The notes beneath the pieces are model-generated. The model was given only the letters and a program-made list of their open reading frames with translations. It searched no databases and was not told the DNA's origin. Below are positions 34,551 through 42,825 of a stretch of 64,000 bases of DNA, piece by piece. The stretch is from Cryptobacterium curtum DSM 15641. Its GTDB lineage: Bacteria > Actinomycetota > Coriobacteriia > Coriobacteriales > Eggerthellaceae. Position numbers and translations under genes: made by a program. The stretch covers positions 1,466,501-1,530,500 of the forward strand of contig NC_013170.1 in NCBI RefSeq assembly GCF_000023845.1, given 5' to 3'. Numbering within the stretch: position 1 is the stretch's first letter; the number at the start of each line of letters is the position of its first letter.

Positions 34551-35705
34551 CTACCGATTGCCAAAGAACCCCATGCCTGCTGGGGTTGGTTGCTTCGAAA
34601 GGGTAAAAAGACGCGGCTCAAAATCAAAGAGTTCTTCCGGAACCATGGCATGCTCGACTGTCAGGCAACCCCGAAAACACGATACTTGGCACAGATCACA
34701 CTGCACACACTGAGAAGCGGTGAACTCGAGCAACAGGTCGGCTCCCGATTCCTTTGTGTCGTCATCATCGGCACGGCGCAGTGCACCCGTTGGACAAAAT
34801 ACTGGACACATACCGCACGCATTGCATTTCTGCTCGTCTATCTGCACGCGTCCCCACAACCGCGAAGGCTGTTTTTCTGCCTGAGGCACTTCACCAATGC
34901 GATCGAGTGCATCTAAAATCGCCTGATGACGAACGGGTTCGTACTGCGGCATACGTCCCGACCCTACCTGCAACATTTCGCGAAGCGTAGGTGTTTCTTT
35001 TTCGATATGAAGCGTTTTCAAGGCGGTTTTTACCGCTGCTTCTTTCGCTCCACTGCCAGCTTTGCTGAAAAACTCACGGCGCGCCTTACCATATACTCCT
35101 CGTTGCTGCGCGAGCAAACACGCTTGCGGAAACTCCGACGATCGGCGCACCCGAGCAGTGCTTCCCCACAGGTCAAGCAAGTTATTTGCCGATTCAACAA
35201 CCTGGTCAGTCAACATTTGTGTATCGCGAAAACGACAGGTACGACAGATTCCATCAACCAGTACGATGTCATCTACCCCATGCGACGCTAACCCCACGAT
35301 GAGGCTTTCATCGACACGACAGACGCAGGGCACCTCAGCAAACATTCGTGGGTCAGCTTCGCGCTTAGATGCTTTACGCGCGCAAGCAATAACCGCCTGC
35401 TTCCCGCCCAATGTTAATACCGCCTCGGCCGTCTGCTGCGCCAGATAATTATCAGGAGGATCAAGCGGGGCAAGCGCATTGGTAGGACACGCTGTTGTAC
35501 AAGCTCCGCAAGAAACACAGCGCTCAAAGTCGATCAACAGATTGTTCTTTTCAATCGTTATTGTTTCATCAATAGGGCAGATAGCCACGCAACGGTCGCA
35601 TTTTGAATTCCGATTACGAACCGGTGAACACCGCTGCGCCATAATGAGTACGGGACGTGGTCCAAGCTCCTGCGTTAGTTCGACAAAATCGTTGAGCGAG
35701 GGCAT
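34551..35705 (-). CDS. Polyferredoxin with MvhD/FrhD-like middle domain
   Basis: A 384-residue cytoplasmic iron-sulfur protein. Cysteine clusters near the start (CDRCVAICP, CVSCGACTTACP) and near the end (CNACGMCPVFCP, CVQCDLCQVSC) could bind four 4Fe-4S centres. Between them, 'QAVIACARKASK', 'PCVCRVDESLIVGLASHGVDDIVLVDGICRTC' recall the MvhD-type delta subunit that passes electrons between iron-sulfur partners. It begins 1 base after the mobBA stop, so it is probably co-expressed with molybdenum-cofactor synthesis. A role in supplying electrons to a molybdoenzyme is inferred. The start at ATG 35705 has GAGGAG at slightly long spacing. Confidence 0.85.
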   Translation of the reverse strand: MPSLNDFVELTQELGPRPVLIMAQRCSPVRNRNSKCDRCVAICPIDETITIEKNNLLIDFERCVSCGACTTACPTNALAPLDPPDNYLAQQTAEAVLTLGGKQAVIACARKASKREADPRMFAEVPCVCRVDESLIVGLASHGVDDIVLVDGICRTCRFRDTQMLTDQVVESANNLLDLWGSTARVRRSSEFPQACLLAQQRGVYGKARREFFSKAGSGAKEAAVKTALKTLHIEKETPTLREMLQVGSGRMPQYEPVRHQAILDALDRIGEVPQAEKQPSRLWGRVQIDEQKCNACGMCPVFCPTGALRRADDDDTKESGADLLLEFTASQCVQCDLCQVSCFRGCLTVEHAMVPEELFDFEPRLFTLSKQPTPAGMGFFGNR

Positions 35706-35706
35706 C

Positions 35707-37161
35707 TCAACGGCACTCCTCAATCTGGCTGTCTTGGTTGGTCTGTGAAAAACTACTTTGGTCTACCGCTGATTGAGAAGCTGCTCGCTGAGCATCTTCC
35801 TTCAATTGCGAAACTGCTTGCTGCGAGCTTTTCTTAACCGCGCACGATGGGCGATTGTGCTCAGCTGGCTGAAGGGCAGGTTTCCACAGGGTATCTTTCT
35901 CTGCCAACCGTTCTGCAAAATCCAAGTCGTCAGGTGTATTCACATTGATAAAGCAACGCCCGCCTGGCTCTGTTTCAAGTACTTTCGCCTGCGGAAATTC
36001 ACAGAGCGATACAAAGGGAAAAATTGCCTGAGCGCGACTTTCCCCTTGTTTGAGGCGCACCTCAATTTGCGGCAGACAGCTGCTGCGACGATACAGCGCA
36101 TGAAACGGCTCAAACCCATTTCTATTTACCGGCACCACGACATCAGCCCCGGTACGCTGCATTTCTTGCGATTCAGCAACGATAAGCCGTGGAGAGGCAA
36201 ATACCATGTCACACGCAATAATGGCCACCTGTTCGTTATGCGCGGCAGAAAGCGCAGTGAGCATGCCAGGTAGAGCACCCCGATAATCAAGACGGTCGGT
36301 TTCAAGACGTAGCGATAACTGGGGATATTCCTGCTGAAGAAATGCGAGCTTTTTAGCTTCGTTGGTGGTAACAATAATCTCATCGGCTGCTGGTGCCACG
36401 CGTTCTATCAATCGCATGATAAGTGGACGTCCTTCAAAAGACACCAGCGCCTTGCTGTGACCCATGCGACGGCTTTCGCCCCCAGCCTGCAGCACGACTG
36501 AAATACGGGGGCGCGCATAGCGTTCACGCAGAAATGCGCAAAGACCGTCGACATCATTAAGGTTGAAGGCAGGAATACCATATATACCAGCAGCTTCATG
36601 GGCACTCGGTATGTCGGAAACCACCGCCACGGTGCTCGCCTGGGGGATTTTGCCAGCATCGACCGGTGCACCAGGGTCGGGTGCTGGCGTATGAGAAGCA
36701 CGTGCCGCCTGTATAAAGTCGGTAGTCAATGGCTGCCCGCTTTGTGCAGCCTTCAGAAATATCTGCGCCACATTAGTATCCGCAGTATTGGCCGCACGCA
36801 TTACTTCGATAGAAGGCAGACCACTTTTTCGGTAGCCTTCGACAATCACCAGATCATGACCGGGCATCGACTTAACCAGCTGGCTACATTCGGCTTCACC
36901 AGAAATAGTTTTAATACAGGCAACCTGACCAGGAGCCGATATAACCGTTTCGCTGGCTCCGGCAGCACGATGCCGATAGGAATCTTTTCCAGGGATATCG
37001 ATATCGAAACCCACATGCCCATGGTGCTTTACGCTGCCAATATCCAAGCCATCCGCAACCAGACGCGCAATAACCGCCTCAACCAGTGTGGTCTTACCAG
37101 AATTATGACGCCCAACGACAGAAACTGCCGGACTGGGAATGATCGACGTATTGGAAATCAC
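35707..37161 (-). CDS. MobB-MobA fusion, molybdopterin guanine dinucleotide synthesis
   Basis: A 484-residue fusion. The N-terminal part (1-215) is MobB, a P-loop GTPase-like protein: GRHNSGKTTLVE (18-29), 'SVKHHGH', 'VIVEGYRKSGLPSIEV'. The C-terminal part (about 222-425) is MobA, the GTP:molybdopterin guanylyltransferase: 'VVLQAGGESRRMGHSKALVSF', 'IIACDMVFASPRL', and 'FINVNTPDDL'. A tail of about 60 residues rich in Gln, Ser and Lys follows. MobA activates molybdopterin with GMP for bis-MGD enzymes, which must lie outside the window. It is followed at once by the polyferredoxin gene. Confidence 0.93.
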   Translation of the reverse strand: MISNTSIIPSPAVSVVGRHNSGKTTLVEAVIARLVADGLDIGSVKHHGHVGFDIDIPGKDSYRHRAAGASETVISAPGQVACIKTISGEAECSQLVKSMPGHDLVIVEGYRKSGLPSIEVMRAANTADTNVAQIFLKAAQSGQPLTTDFIQAARASHTPAPDPGAPVDAGKIPQASTVAVVSDIPSAHEAAGIYGIPAFNLNDVDGLCAFLRERYARPRISVVLQAGGESRRMGHSKALVSFEGRPLIMRLIERVAPAADEIIVTTNEAKKLAFLQQEYPQLSLRLETDRLDYRGALPGMLTALSAAHNEQVAIIACDMVFASPRLIVAESQEMQRTGADVVVPVNRNGFEPFHALYRRSSCLPQIEVRLKQGESRAQAIFPFVSLCEFPQAKVLETEPGGRCFINVNTPDDLDFAERLAEKDTLWKPALQPAEHNRPSCAVKKSSQQAVSQLKEDAQRAASQSAVDQSSFSQTNQDSQIEECR

Positions 37162-37233
37162 AGGTACCTCTTCTCGATAGCGCGATTATAGCGTACCGGT
37201 AAGAATCTGATTTCCTCTCGTGGTCTGAAAGCC

Positions 37234-37725
37234 TTATCCGCGCATTCCTAACGTTTCAAGAGCACGCCGAAGATCGATATCAACTGAAAGATGTTCAGGT
37301 GTCCACGGAACAACAACAGCGGGAGCAATGCCACGTCCACGCGTCGCCGCAATCGCTGAGTTCTCTGGCAGAGCGGCGACCCGAGGTGTTGCTGTATTAT
37401 CCGACGTATCAGCTGTATCACTTGCATCGTTATTCGCACCGACTGCGCCGCCTGCCGCACTCTCGTATGCCCAGCGATATATCGCGGTTGGATACACAAG
37501 AACAAAGTCGTTGTCGAGTTCGCGAGAAAGCAAGCAGGTATGGTCGATAGAACCGCGTGTTATCCGACCCAACGTTGTCACTTGCGGACAAGAGCTGGCT
37601 GCTCGTATGAGCCATTCACCCGCATAAGCCGTTTCTCGCCCGCACACAATAACGCTTTTGCGCGGACGCTGCGTAAGCGGCACGGCTGCGATCTCACCAT
37701 CGTCATCGCATATTGCTATCTTCAT
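37234..37725 (-). pseudogene. C-terminal remnant resembling an S41 peptidase
   Basis: A 163-residue frame. 'RKSVIVCGRETAYAGEWLIRAASSCPQVTTLGRITRG' fits the S41 (C-terminal processing protease) core 'vvvL.d..TaSAgE.la.al...p.a.liGe.T.G', and 'GRGIAPAVVVPWTPEHLSVDIDLRRALETLG' fits the family's C-terminal end. The catalytic Ser position (T-x-S-A-G-E) is Tyr here, and the PDZ and N-terminal parts and signal peptide are missing. The frame is open with AAGGGGG before ATG 37725, so it may still be translated. It could be a decayed gene or a repurposed inactive domain; the assignment is by motif only. Confidence 0.55.
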
Positions 37726-37939
37726 CGGCACCCCCTTGCTGCCGTGCGCCGCTCATTTAGATGAGAATTTTCTATCGGCAAATATTCACCATCACTGTTT
37801 TCTATAAGCGATCACACCTGTTCATACATAGCTTTCTATCAGCAGATATATCTAGTTCAGTGTACAGATGTGTCTGTTCTGCCTGCATGTCTATTCTACT
37901 TGCAAAAGCGAAAATCGTACCACGTGCTGACGACGTCAC

Positions 37940-39553
37940 CTACAGCGCTTTTGACTCACGTTCGCCAAGATCGATAAGCTCCTGACGACTATGCACCTCT
38001 GCTTTGGCATATATACGCCGTATATGCGTGTCAACAGTGCTTTTTGAAACAGACAGCTCCTGAGCAATCCGGTCAGCAGTTCGACCGCGCATAGCAAACG
38101 GGAGAATCTCAGCTTCGCGTTTGGAAAGATGGTATCGCTGCGCTATGCGTAAACAAGCTATATCAAACGCGTCGCGACTAGTGGCTATCTCCGAGAGGTT
38201 CGAAAAATCGCGCTCGGTAAAAAGGAATACATACCCGATAAGTGCGAGTGCACCCGCAATCGCAACGACAACATACGGTGTCACCTGATCGGATTGACTT
38301 AGGTCGGCAAGGTTGGCAAGTAATACGCCCACAAACTCGCCCGCAAAAAGCGATGCAAAACCAACGGCAAACGATTCCACCGCGTCGCGTCCAGAAATGC
38401 GGGCAAGTACCAGAAAGAGCGAAATGAGCACTGTCTGCAATCCCAAATATCCCGCAAGAGCCACCGCCTCGCCTGGCAATGGCGATGCAGCATCTTGTAA
38501 TACTGGCACTGCAATCACACCGACAAGCATCATAAAAATAGCCAGACGATAGGATTTATTTAATGAGGCTCCTTTTCCGAAGCCGTCAGAAGCAAGCAGT
38601 GAAAGTGCTCCAACAAGAAAAGCCCCGAACAGCAAAAACGACACCGAAGCATACGGGATAGCCATCGCTCCTGGGTTGGTGGCATATGTTTCCATAAAAC
38701 CAGCCGCCGCCCCAAAGCAAATGGTGCCCACCATAACCTTGGCGGAAAGAATAGCGGTGTCACCCGTAGCCGACATTCCCACTGCACCGACAGCGGGCAC
38801 CCCCACCACGCCAGTGGCAGATACCTTCCTTACACCAGTTCCAGCAGCAGATACCTTTGCCGCGCCAGCTGTACTAATAGAGAGCATTACCGCTGTACCT
38901 GTACCACCAGTGGCAGAATCCTCTACGCCAGCGAATGTTTCGCCTTTTGGTACCATCTGCGACGATACTGCTGTATTCGCCGCACCGTGCGACACATCAA
39001 TAAGTGCAACACTTACAATCGGCAATAGACCCAAACCACATGAAACCACCAAAGAAGGTGCTAACGAACAGGCAAGACAAATAAGCGCCCCAACAAGAGA
39101 ACCGACAAAGACTTCTGTTACTGATGAACGCAGAGTCCCCGCGCCAAGCACGCGACCCCATGCAGCCAAAATAAAGGCTGCTGACAGACCGAGCACTGCC
39201 CCTTCCACCGTTTGCCACCCAGAAAGAGCTTCGGAGGCAAACGCAAACGAGTGAAGCAGGGACGATGCCGCCATTGCTACGGCATATACAAACAACAATG
39301 GACGAAGCAGCAATACCTGCCGTGATTGTCGTGAGTGGGCACGCAGAATCAGAAATCCCACAACCATAAACGCTAACGTAAAAAGCAGATCGACGCGCTC
39401 AAAAGAGATGTCACCCAGTGATAACCCTTGGTTTTCCCCCAAATAGAAGAAGGAAAATATAAATGCCTGATTGCACGCAAAGCCCACGACCCGCTTCGAC
39501 GATATTTCATTGTCGAAGAACCGTGGAGGCTTTGGTGCATTGATCGAAGGCAT
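37940..39553 (-). CDS. Membrane LuxR-family regulator
   Basis: A 537-residue protein with about twelve hydrophobic segments and a cytoplasmic C-terminal LuxR helix-turn-helix: 'LSKREAEILPFAMRGRTADRIAQELSVSKSTVDTHIRRIYAKAEVHSRQEL'. This architecture is abundant in Eggerthellaceae and is thought to couple a membrane sensor to transcription. A low-complexity stretch of about 75 residues built of Ser-Ala-Thr-Gly-Val repeats interrupts the membrane part (nucleotides about 38750-38960). The start is uncertain: ATG 39553 or a GTG at 39568. Target genes unknown; tatA lies directly upstream on the same strand. Confidence 0.9.
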   Translation of the reverse strand: MPSINAPKPPRFFDNEISSKRVVGFACNQAFIFSFFYLGENQGLSLGDISFERVDLLFTLAFMVVGFLILRAHSRQSRQVLLLRPLLFVYAVAMAASSLLHSFAFASEALSGWQTVEGAVLGLSAAFILAAWGRVLGAGTLRSSVTEVFVGSLVGALICLACSLAPSLVVSCGLGLLPIVSVALIDVSHGAANTAVSSQMVPKGETFAGVEDSATGGTGTAVMLSISTAGAAKVSAAGTGVRKVSATGVVGVPAVGAVGMSATGDTAILSAKVMVGTICFGAAAGFMETYATNPGAMAIPYASVSFLLFGAFLVGALSLLASDGFGKGASLNKSYRLAIFMMLVGVIAVPVLQDAASPLPGEAVALAGYLGLQTVLISLFLVLARISGRDAVESFAVGFASLFAGEFVGVLLANLADLSQSDQVTPYVVVAIAGALALIGYVFLFTERDFSNLSEIATSRDAFDIACLRIAQRYHLSKREAEILPFAMRGRTADRIAQELSVSKSTVDTHIRRIYAKAEVHSRQELIDLGERESKAL

Positions 39554-39639
39554 TTCCACCGCTTTCACTAAAGAAGAGCCTGTCCCATAGTACCAAACTC
39601 AACCATCTACGCCGCAGTGGGATACGTAACCTTGTCGCG

Positions 39640-39963
39640 CTATTCAGCGGGTTCCTTAGTCTTTGCGACCTTCTTTACCACTTTCTTCACGCGCTTCTTT
39701 GGTTCAGCGGCAGTGCTTCCCTCAGCTGTATCTTTTGCCTCAGTAGCATCGGTGTCGTCTTCGGAAGTTTCTTCGTCTGCATCGACAGCTTCTTCAACAA
39801 CTGTCTCTTCTTCCTTCTTGCCGTCGCCGAGCCCATCGCGCAGACCCTTAATAGAACGACCTACTGCATTACCTAACTTGGGAAGGTTCTTTGGACCAAA
39901 AATGAGTAGCACCACGATAAGAATGAGAAGAAGCTCGGGAATACCGATTCCACCGAATTTCAT
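39640..39963 (-). CDS. tatA: Sec-independent translocase subunit TatA (copy 2)
   Basis: A 107-residue Tat[21 protein letters not shown], then [10 protein letters not shown] and an amphipathic helix. The C-terminal tail is long, first acidic (DADEETSEDDTDATEAKD) then strongly basic (KKRVKKVVKKVAK), unlike copy 1. AAAGGAGA precedes the ATG. Two TatA paralogues may reflect the many Tat-exported redox proteins of this group. Confidence 0.94.
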   Translation of the reverse strand: MKFGGIGIPELLLILIVVLLIFGPKNLPKLGNAVGRSIKGLRDGLGDGKKEEETVVEEAVDADEETSEDDTDATEAKDTAEGSTAAEPKKRVKKVVKKVAKTKEPAE

Positions 39964-40290
39964 TGTGTCTCCTTTGATTTCATTGCTTTTCTTTTACGGT
40001 TCTTAGGTGAGCCGTACTGGAACCCCCATCACACCATGCAAGCTGCATTTCATACAGACAGACAAGTGTTTTATAGAGGCTTCCGTACAACTTTTATCAT
40101 AGTTTCGGTGTCATGTAAGAGTTTGAGCCTCGAGCAATTACTACCGAAACTGTCTTCGCATACTATGAACTTGAACTGCGATTTTTCCTATCATGCAGAC
40201 TAATGAAATTTGCGATAAACCACAATTTTTTGTCATGCAAACACATGATTGGCGTCTTTATGCTGACAGCACCGCGCTACCAATGGTTAT
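39964..40290. other. Intergenic region without a recognised gene
   Basis: Lies between tatA and the end of engB, both on the minus strand. Short repeats of CATGCA are present but form no clear operator. It should hold the tatA promoter. No RNA or terminator with a T tract was seen. Confidence 0.45.
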
Positions 40291-40881
40291 CTATGCCTGT
40301 GCGATTGCATCGTCAATGAGACTGCGCAAATCAGCAATTCCATCGCCCTTCAATGACGAAACGGGCAACACAACAACATCGCCTGCAGCCGCAAGCTGCT
40401 TGCAAAGAGTAGCTACTTGGGCGCGAACCTTGCTCTTGCTTGAAAGCTTGTCCGCTTTGGTAAAAGCAATCATGAAGGGTATCTCATGCGATTGGAGAAA
40501 GCCAATCATCTGCTTGTCGAGATCGCTTACCTCATGGCGGATATCTATAAGCGACACACAGAGAGCAAAGCGCCGATCTTGCTTAAAGTAGCCTTCGACA
40601 AGCGGACGCCACCGCCCCATTTCAGCCTTCGAAACCTTTGCGTAGCCGTATCCCGGCAGATCAACGAAATCAACCTCCCCCACATTGAAGAAGTTGATGT
40701 TCTGCGTACAGCCAGGTTTTTGCGACACCTTAACAAGGTCTTTACGGCTAAACACCTTATTCATCAAAGACGATTTACCCACATTTGACCGACCGACAAA
40801 CGATATCTCTGGCCGTATCGATACAGGCACCTGATCGGCTTGAGCATACGAAGCCACAAATTTTGCCAAGTGGTAATTCAT
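40291..40881 (-). CDS. engB: Ribosome biogenesis GTPase EngB/YsxC
   Basis: A 196-residue TRAFAC GTPase needed for 50S assembly. G1 is GRSNVGKSSLMN, G3 DLPGYGYAKV, G4 TKADKL and G5 'PVSSLKGDG'. The length is typical. Start at ATG 40881 (AGGGA 9 bases upstream) or 40887; a longer open frame overlaps the preceding gene. It is the second gene of a two-gene unit with the unknown 40899-41699 gene. Confidence 0.95.
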   Translation of the reverse strand: MNYHLAKFVASYAQADQVPVSIRPEISFVGRSNVGKSSLMNKVFSRKDLVKVSQKPGCTQNINFFNVGEVDFVDLPGYGYAKVSKAEMGRWRPLVEGYFKQDRRFALCVSLIDIRHEVSDLDKQMIGFLQSHEIPFMIAFTKADKLSSKSKVRAQVATLCKQLAAAGDVVVLPVSSLKGDGIADLRSLIDDAIAQA

Positions 40882-40898
40882 GTACATTATTCCCTTGC

Positions 40899-41699
40899 TT
40901 ATTCCGCGCCGTTGCCCCGTAAGAAGCGCTCCCACCACGCACGAGAAGCAACGCCGATGGACGCCAACATATCGAGCAGCCCTTCTTGGCTTTCGGCCGA
41001 CATCGCCGCAAACTCCGAACGCATCATCTGCTGGAAGCGTGCAGGATCCGACTGCAACGTAGCAAATGCCTGCTGCATTTCAGCCAAAGCTGATTGATCA
41101 ATTCCATCTAAATCAACCATTCCTGAAAGAGAAGAGAAATCAAAGGAAGTTGATTTATCAAATTGAAAAGGAAGCGAAGCAGAGCCGAAAGAGGCTGTGC
41201 CTCTCTGGTTTGTTTCGTTTGCGTCCGGACGAGGAAAGTCTAACCGGTAAAATGCTTCAAGCATTTCATCAAAACCAGGCGGTACCTTTGACCCGCCCTG
41301 TGATGATTGGGAATACACGCCTTCCTTGAACACCACGTTCAATGTCCATTTGAAATCCGCATCTAAATCGTACTGTTCATCCCAGCCAAATACGCCAGCA
41401 GCACTCAAGTCGTCTTTGAGTTGCTGTGCACTTGCTTGCGGTAGTGTGCGAGTGAAATGGGTACCGTTAGCGCTTGATCCTGTCTCAACATTCAGCTTAT
41501 ACATGCCCGACCCGTCTTCCTTCATGCGGAACACCGACCGACCTCCCGGCTGCTTAAACATCATGAAGGTCAAGCTATGAAACGGAGGGTTGTGACGACT
41601 TTGCGCTACCATTTGATCTGCCGTTTTATCTATCATTTGATTGGCTGCCATGTCTGAAGTTTGATCTGTTGTCTTGTCTAAAGAAGGCTGTTCGCTCAC
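40899..41699 (-). CDS. Conserved-looking protein of unknown function before engB
   Basis: A 266-residue, soluble, acidic protein without signal peptide. The N-terminus has a repeated 'K-T-x-D-Q' pattern (DKTTDQTSDMAANQMIDKTADQMVAQ) followed by a beta-rich region, 'LTFMMFKQPGGRSVFRMKEDGSGMYKLNVE', and a helical end containing 'RFQQMMRSEFAAMSAESQEGLLDML'. I do not recognise the family. It is followed by engB within about 20 bp and preceded by a promoter with an inverted repeat. Linkage to a ribosome-assembly GTPase suggests nothing specific. Confidence 0.8.
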   Translation of the reverse strand: MSEQPSLDKTTDQTSDMAANQMIDKTADQMVAQSRHNPPFHSLTFMMFKQPGGRSVFRMKEDGSGMYKLNVETGSSANGTHFTRTLPQASAQQLKDDLSAAGVFGWDEQYDLDADFKWTLNVVFKEGVYSQSSQGGSKVPPGFDEMLEAFYRLDFPRPDANETNQRGTASFGSASLPFQFDKSTSFDFSSLSGMVDLDGIDQSALAEMQQAFATLQSDPARFQQMMRSEFAAMSAESQEGLLDMLASIGVASRAWWERFLRGNGAE

Positions 41700-41715
41700 T
41701 CTGACACGCTTCCAT

Positions 41716-41747
41716 AAGAGGTCTTAATAGTTGACCTCTTTAGTATA
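41716..41747 (-). promoter_or_regulatory. Promoter -10 with downstream inverted repeat
   Basis: Reverse strand TATACT (41742-41747) is followed within 2 bases by AAGAGGTC-N9-GACCTCTT (41716-41740), a perfect 8-bp inverted repeat at the expected transcription start of the unknown-engB unit. It may be a repressor operator or a 5' UTR hairpin. Confidence 0.5.
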
Positions 41748-41933
41748 CCGTCAGATAGGTGCGACAACGATTCGTGTTGCCAGTCGGTAACGGGTGCTTT
41801 GCCATCTTTAGAATAATTTGGTAACAAACAAGTTAACTGACCTGCGCTATCTATCAAGAGGATTTAGGAACAGATCGTGCCTGCAGGCTCGTACAGCTCC
41901 TCCGTTTCAGTCTGGTAGGGTAACGCCATAAAG

Positions 41934-41969
41934 GAAAAGGCGCTACAGCCGAAACCGCAACGCCTTTTC
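41934..41969 (-). terminator. Terminator of the nrfA-nrfH operon
   Basis: GAAAAGGCG pairs with CGCCTTTTC (9 bp) across an 18-base loop; on the reverse strand the arm runs into CCTTT. It lies 59 bp after nrfH. Confidence 0.75.
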
Positions 41970-42027
41970 TTACTTATGAAAGGTCGAACCCTTTCACGCA
42001 CCAGTCTTACACAGTAGCCGTGAAACT

Positions 42028-42813
42028 CTACTTATGCACCTGAGAGGTGTTGAACTCGTCCGCAATAACCTTATCGCCCTCTGCCTTGGTCAACCAACCA
42101 TCAGGAAGGTTTACATCCTCATGGCAGCCAGTGCACTGTTGTACAGAAGCACGATGCCCCTTGTGGCAGTCGGTGCAATCCATGCGGATATCCTCATGGT
42201 GTTGTGAGTGTGGATTGAAATCCATCCATACTGTTGATGCCTCAAGCTTGTCATAGTTGACATCGCCGTTTTCATCACGCAGGTAAGAATGACAGTTCTC
42301 GTTCACGCAGAATTTATTAGCCGGTTCTCCCCACCAATGGGTAAGATCGTCACCAACACGTTCATCCAGCGGATCATAGTAGTTACCGGATACAAACCCG
42401 ACAGCCTCACTTACCTGTTCCCCAATAATGGGATGATGACAGGTCATGCACCGAAAATCGCTTTTACCAGTTGTCTCATTGGTGCGATGAAGAGTCGCCA
42501 TCATTGCGTTGGTATTGCTCACTGGGTTGCCGTATTTGTCATGACCCGGCTGATCGCCTGGTTCGCTATAGGTATCCAAATACTGATCCATATTGTGGCA
42601 AATAGCTGCACAGAATCCTGGTGTTTCGTGCCATTCCCAAAACCCAACACCAGCGAGCGCTATCACAACGGCGATAACGCCGATGACAATACCCTTCTTA
42701 CGCTTCTTTAGTGAAGGACTGCTGGCCGCGTCCGTATCAGCCTTGGCAGCTTGCATATCTGCTTCAGGGGCGTCCACGGCCTGTTTGTCCGTATTTTTCA
42801 TCTCGTCGCTCAT
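42028..42813 (-). CDS. nrfH: NrfH/NapC-type membrane cytochrome c with atypical heme sites
   Basis: A 261-residue quinol-oxidising cytochrome candidate. A charged N-terminal tail of about 38 residues precedes one membrane anchor (42-60). Heme motifs: C68-x3-C72-H73 followed by N-M (the Met ligand pattern of the first NrfH heme), C122-MT-CH, C169-x4-C174-H175, C213-TD-CH and C227-TG-CH. Two of five therefore have longer spacing than CxxCH. NrfH normally has four hemes, so a fifth is notable. It would pass electrons from menaquinol to NrfA. It lies 12 bp after nrfA, the reverse of the usual nrfH-nrfA order. AAGGAG precedes ATG 42813. Confidence 0.9.
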   Translation of the reverse strand: MSDEMKNTDKQAVDAPEADMQAAKADTDAASSPSLKKRKKGIVIGVIAVVIALAGVGFWEWHETPGFCAAICHNMDQYLDTYSEPGDQPGHDKYGNPVSNTNAMMATLHRTNETTGKSDFRCMTCHHPIIGEQVSEAVGFVSGNYYDPLDERVGDDLTHWWGEPANKFCVNENCHSYLRDENGDVNYDKLEASTVWMDFNPHSQHHEDIRMDCTDCHKGHRASVQQCTGCHEDVNLPDGWLTKAEGDKVIADEFNTSQVHK

Positions 42814-42825
42814 ACGGCACACTCC

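Noticed and set aside
38676-39254. 192-codon frame opposite the LuxR gene
   Set aside because: It results from the repetitive Ala/Thr/Val-coding DNA of the real gene on the other strand.
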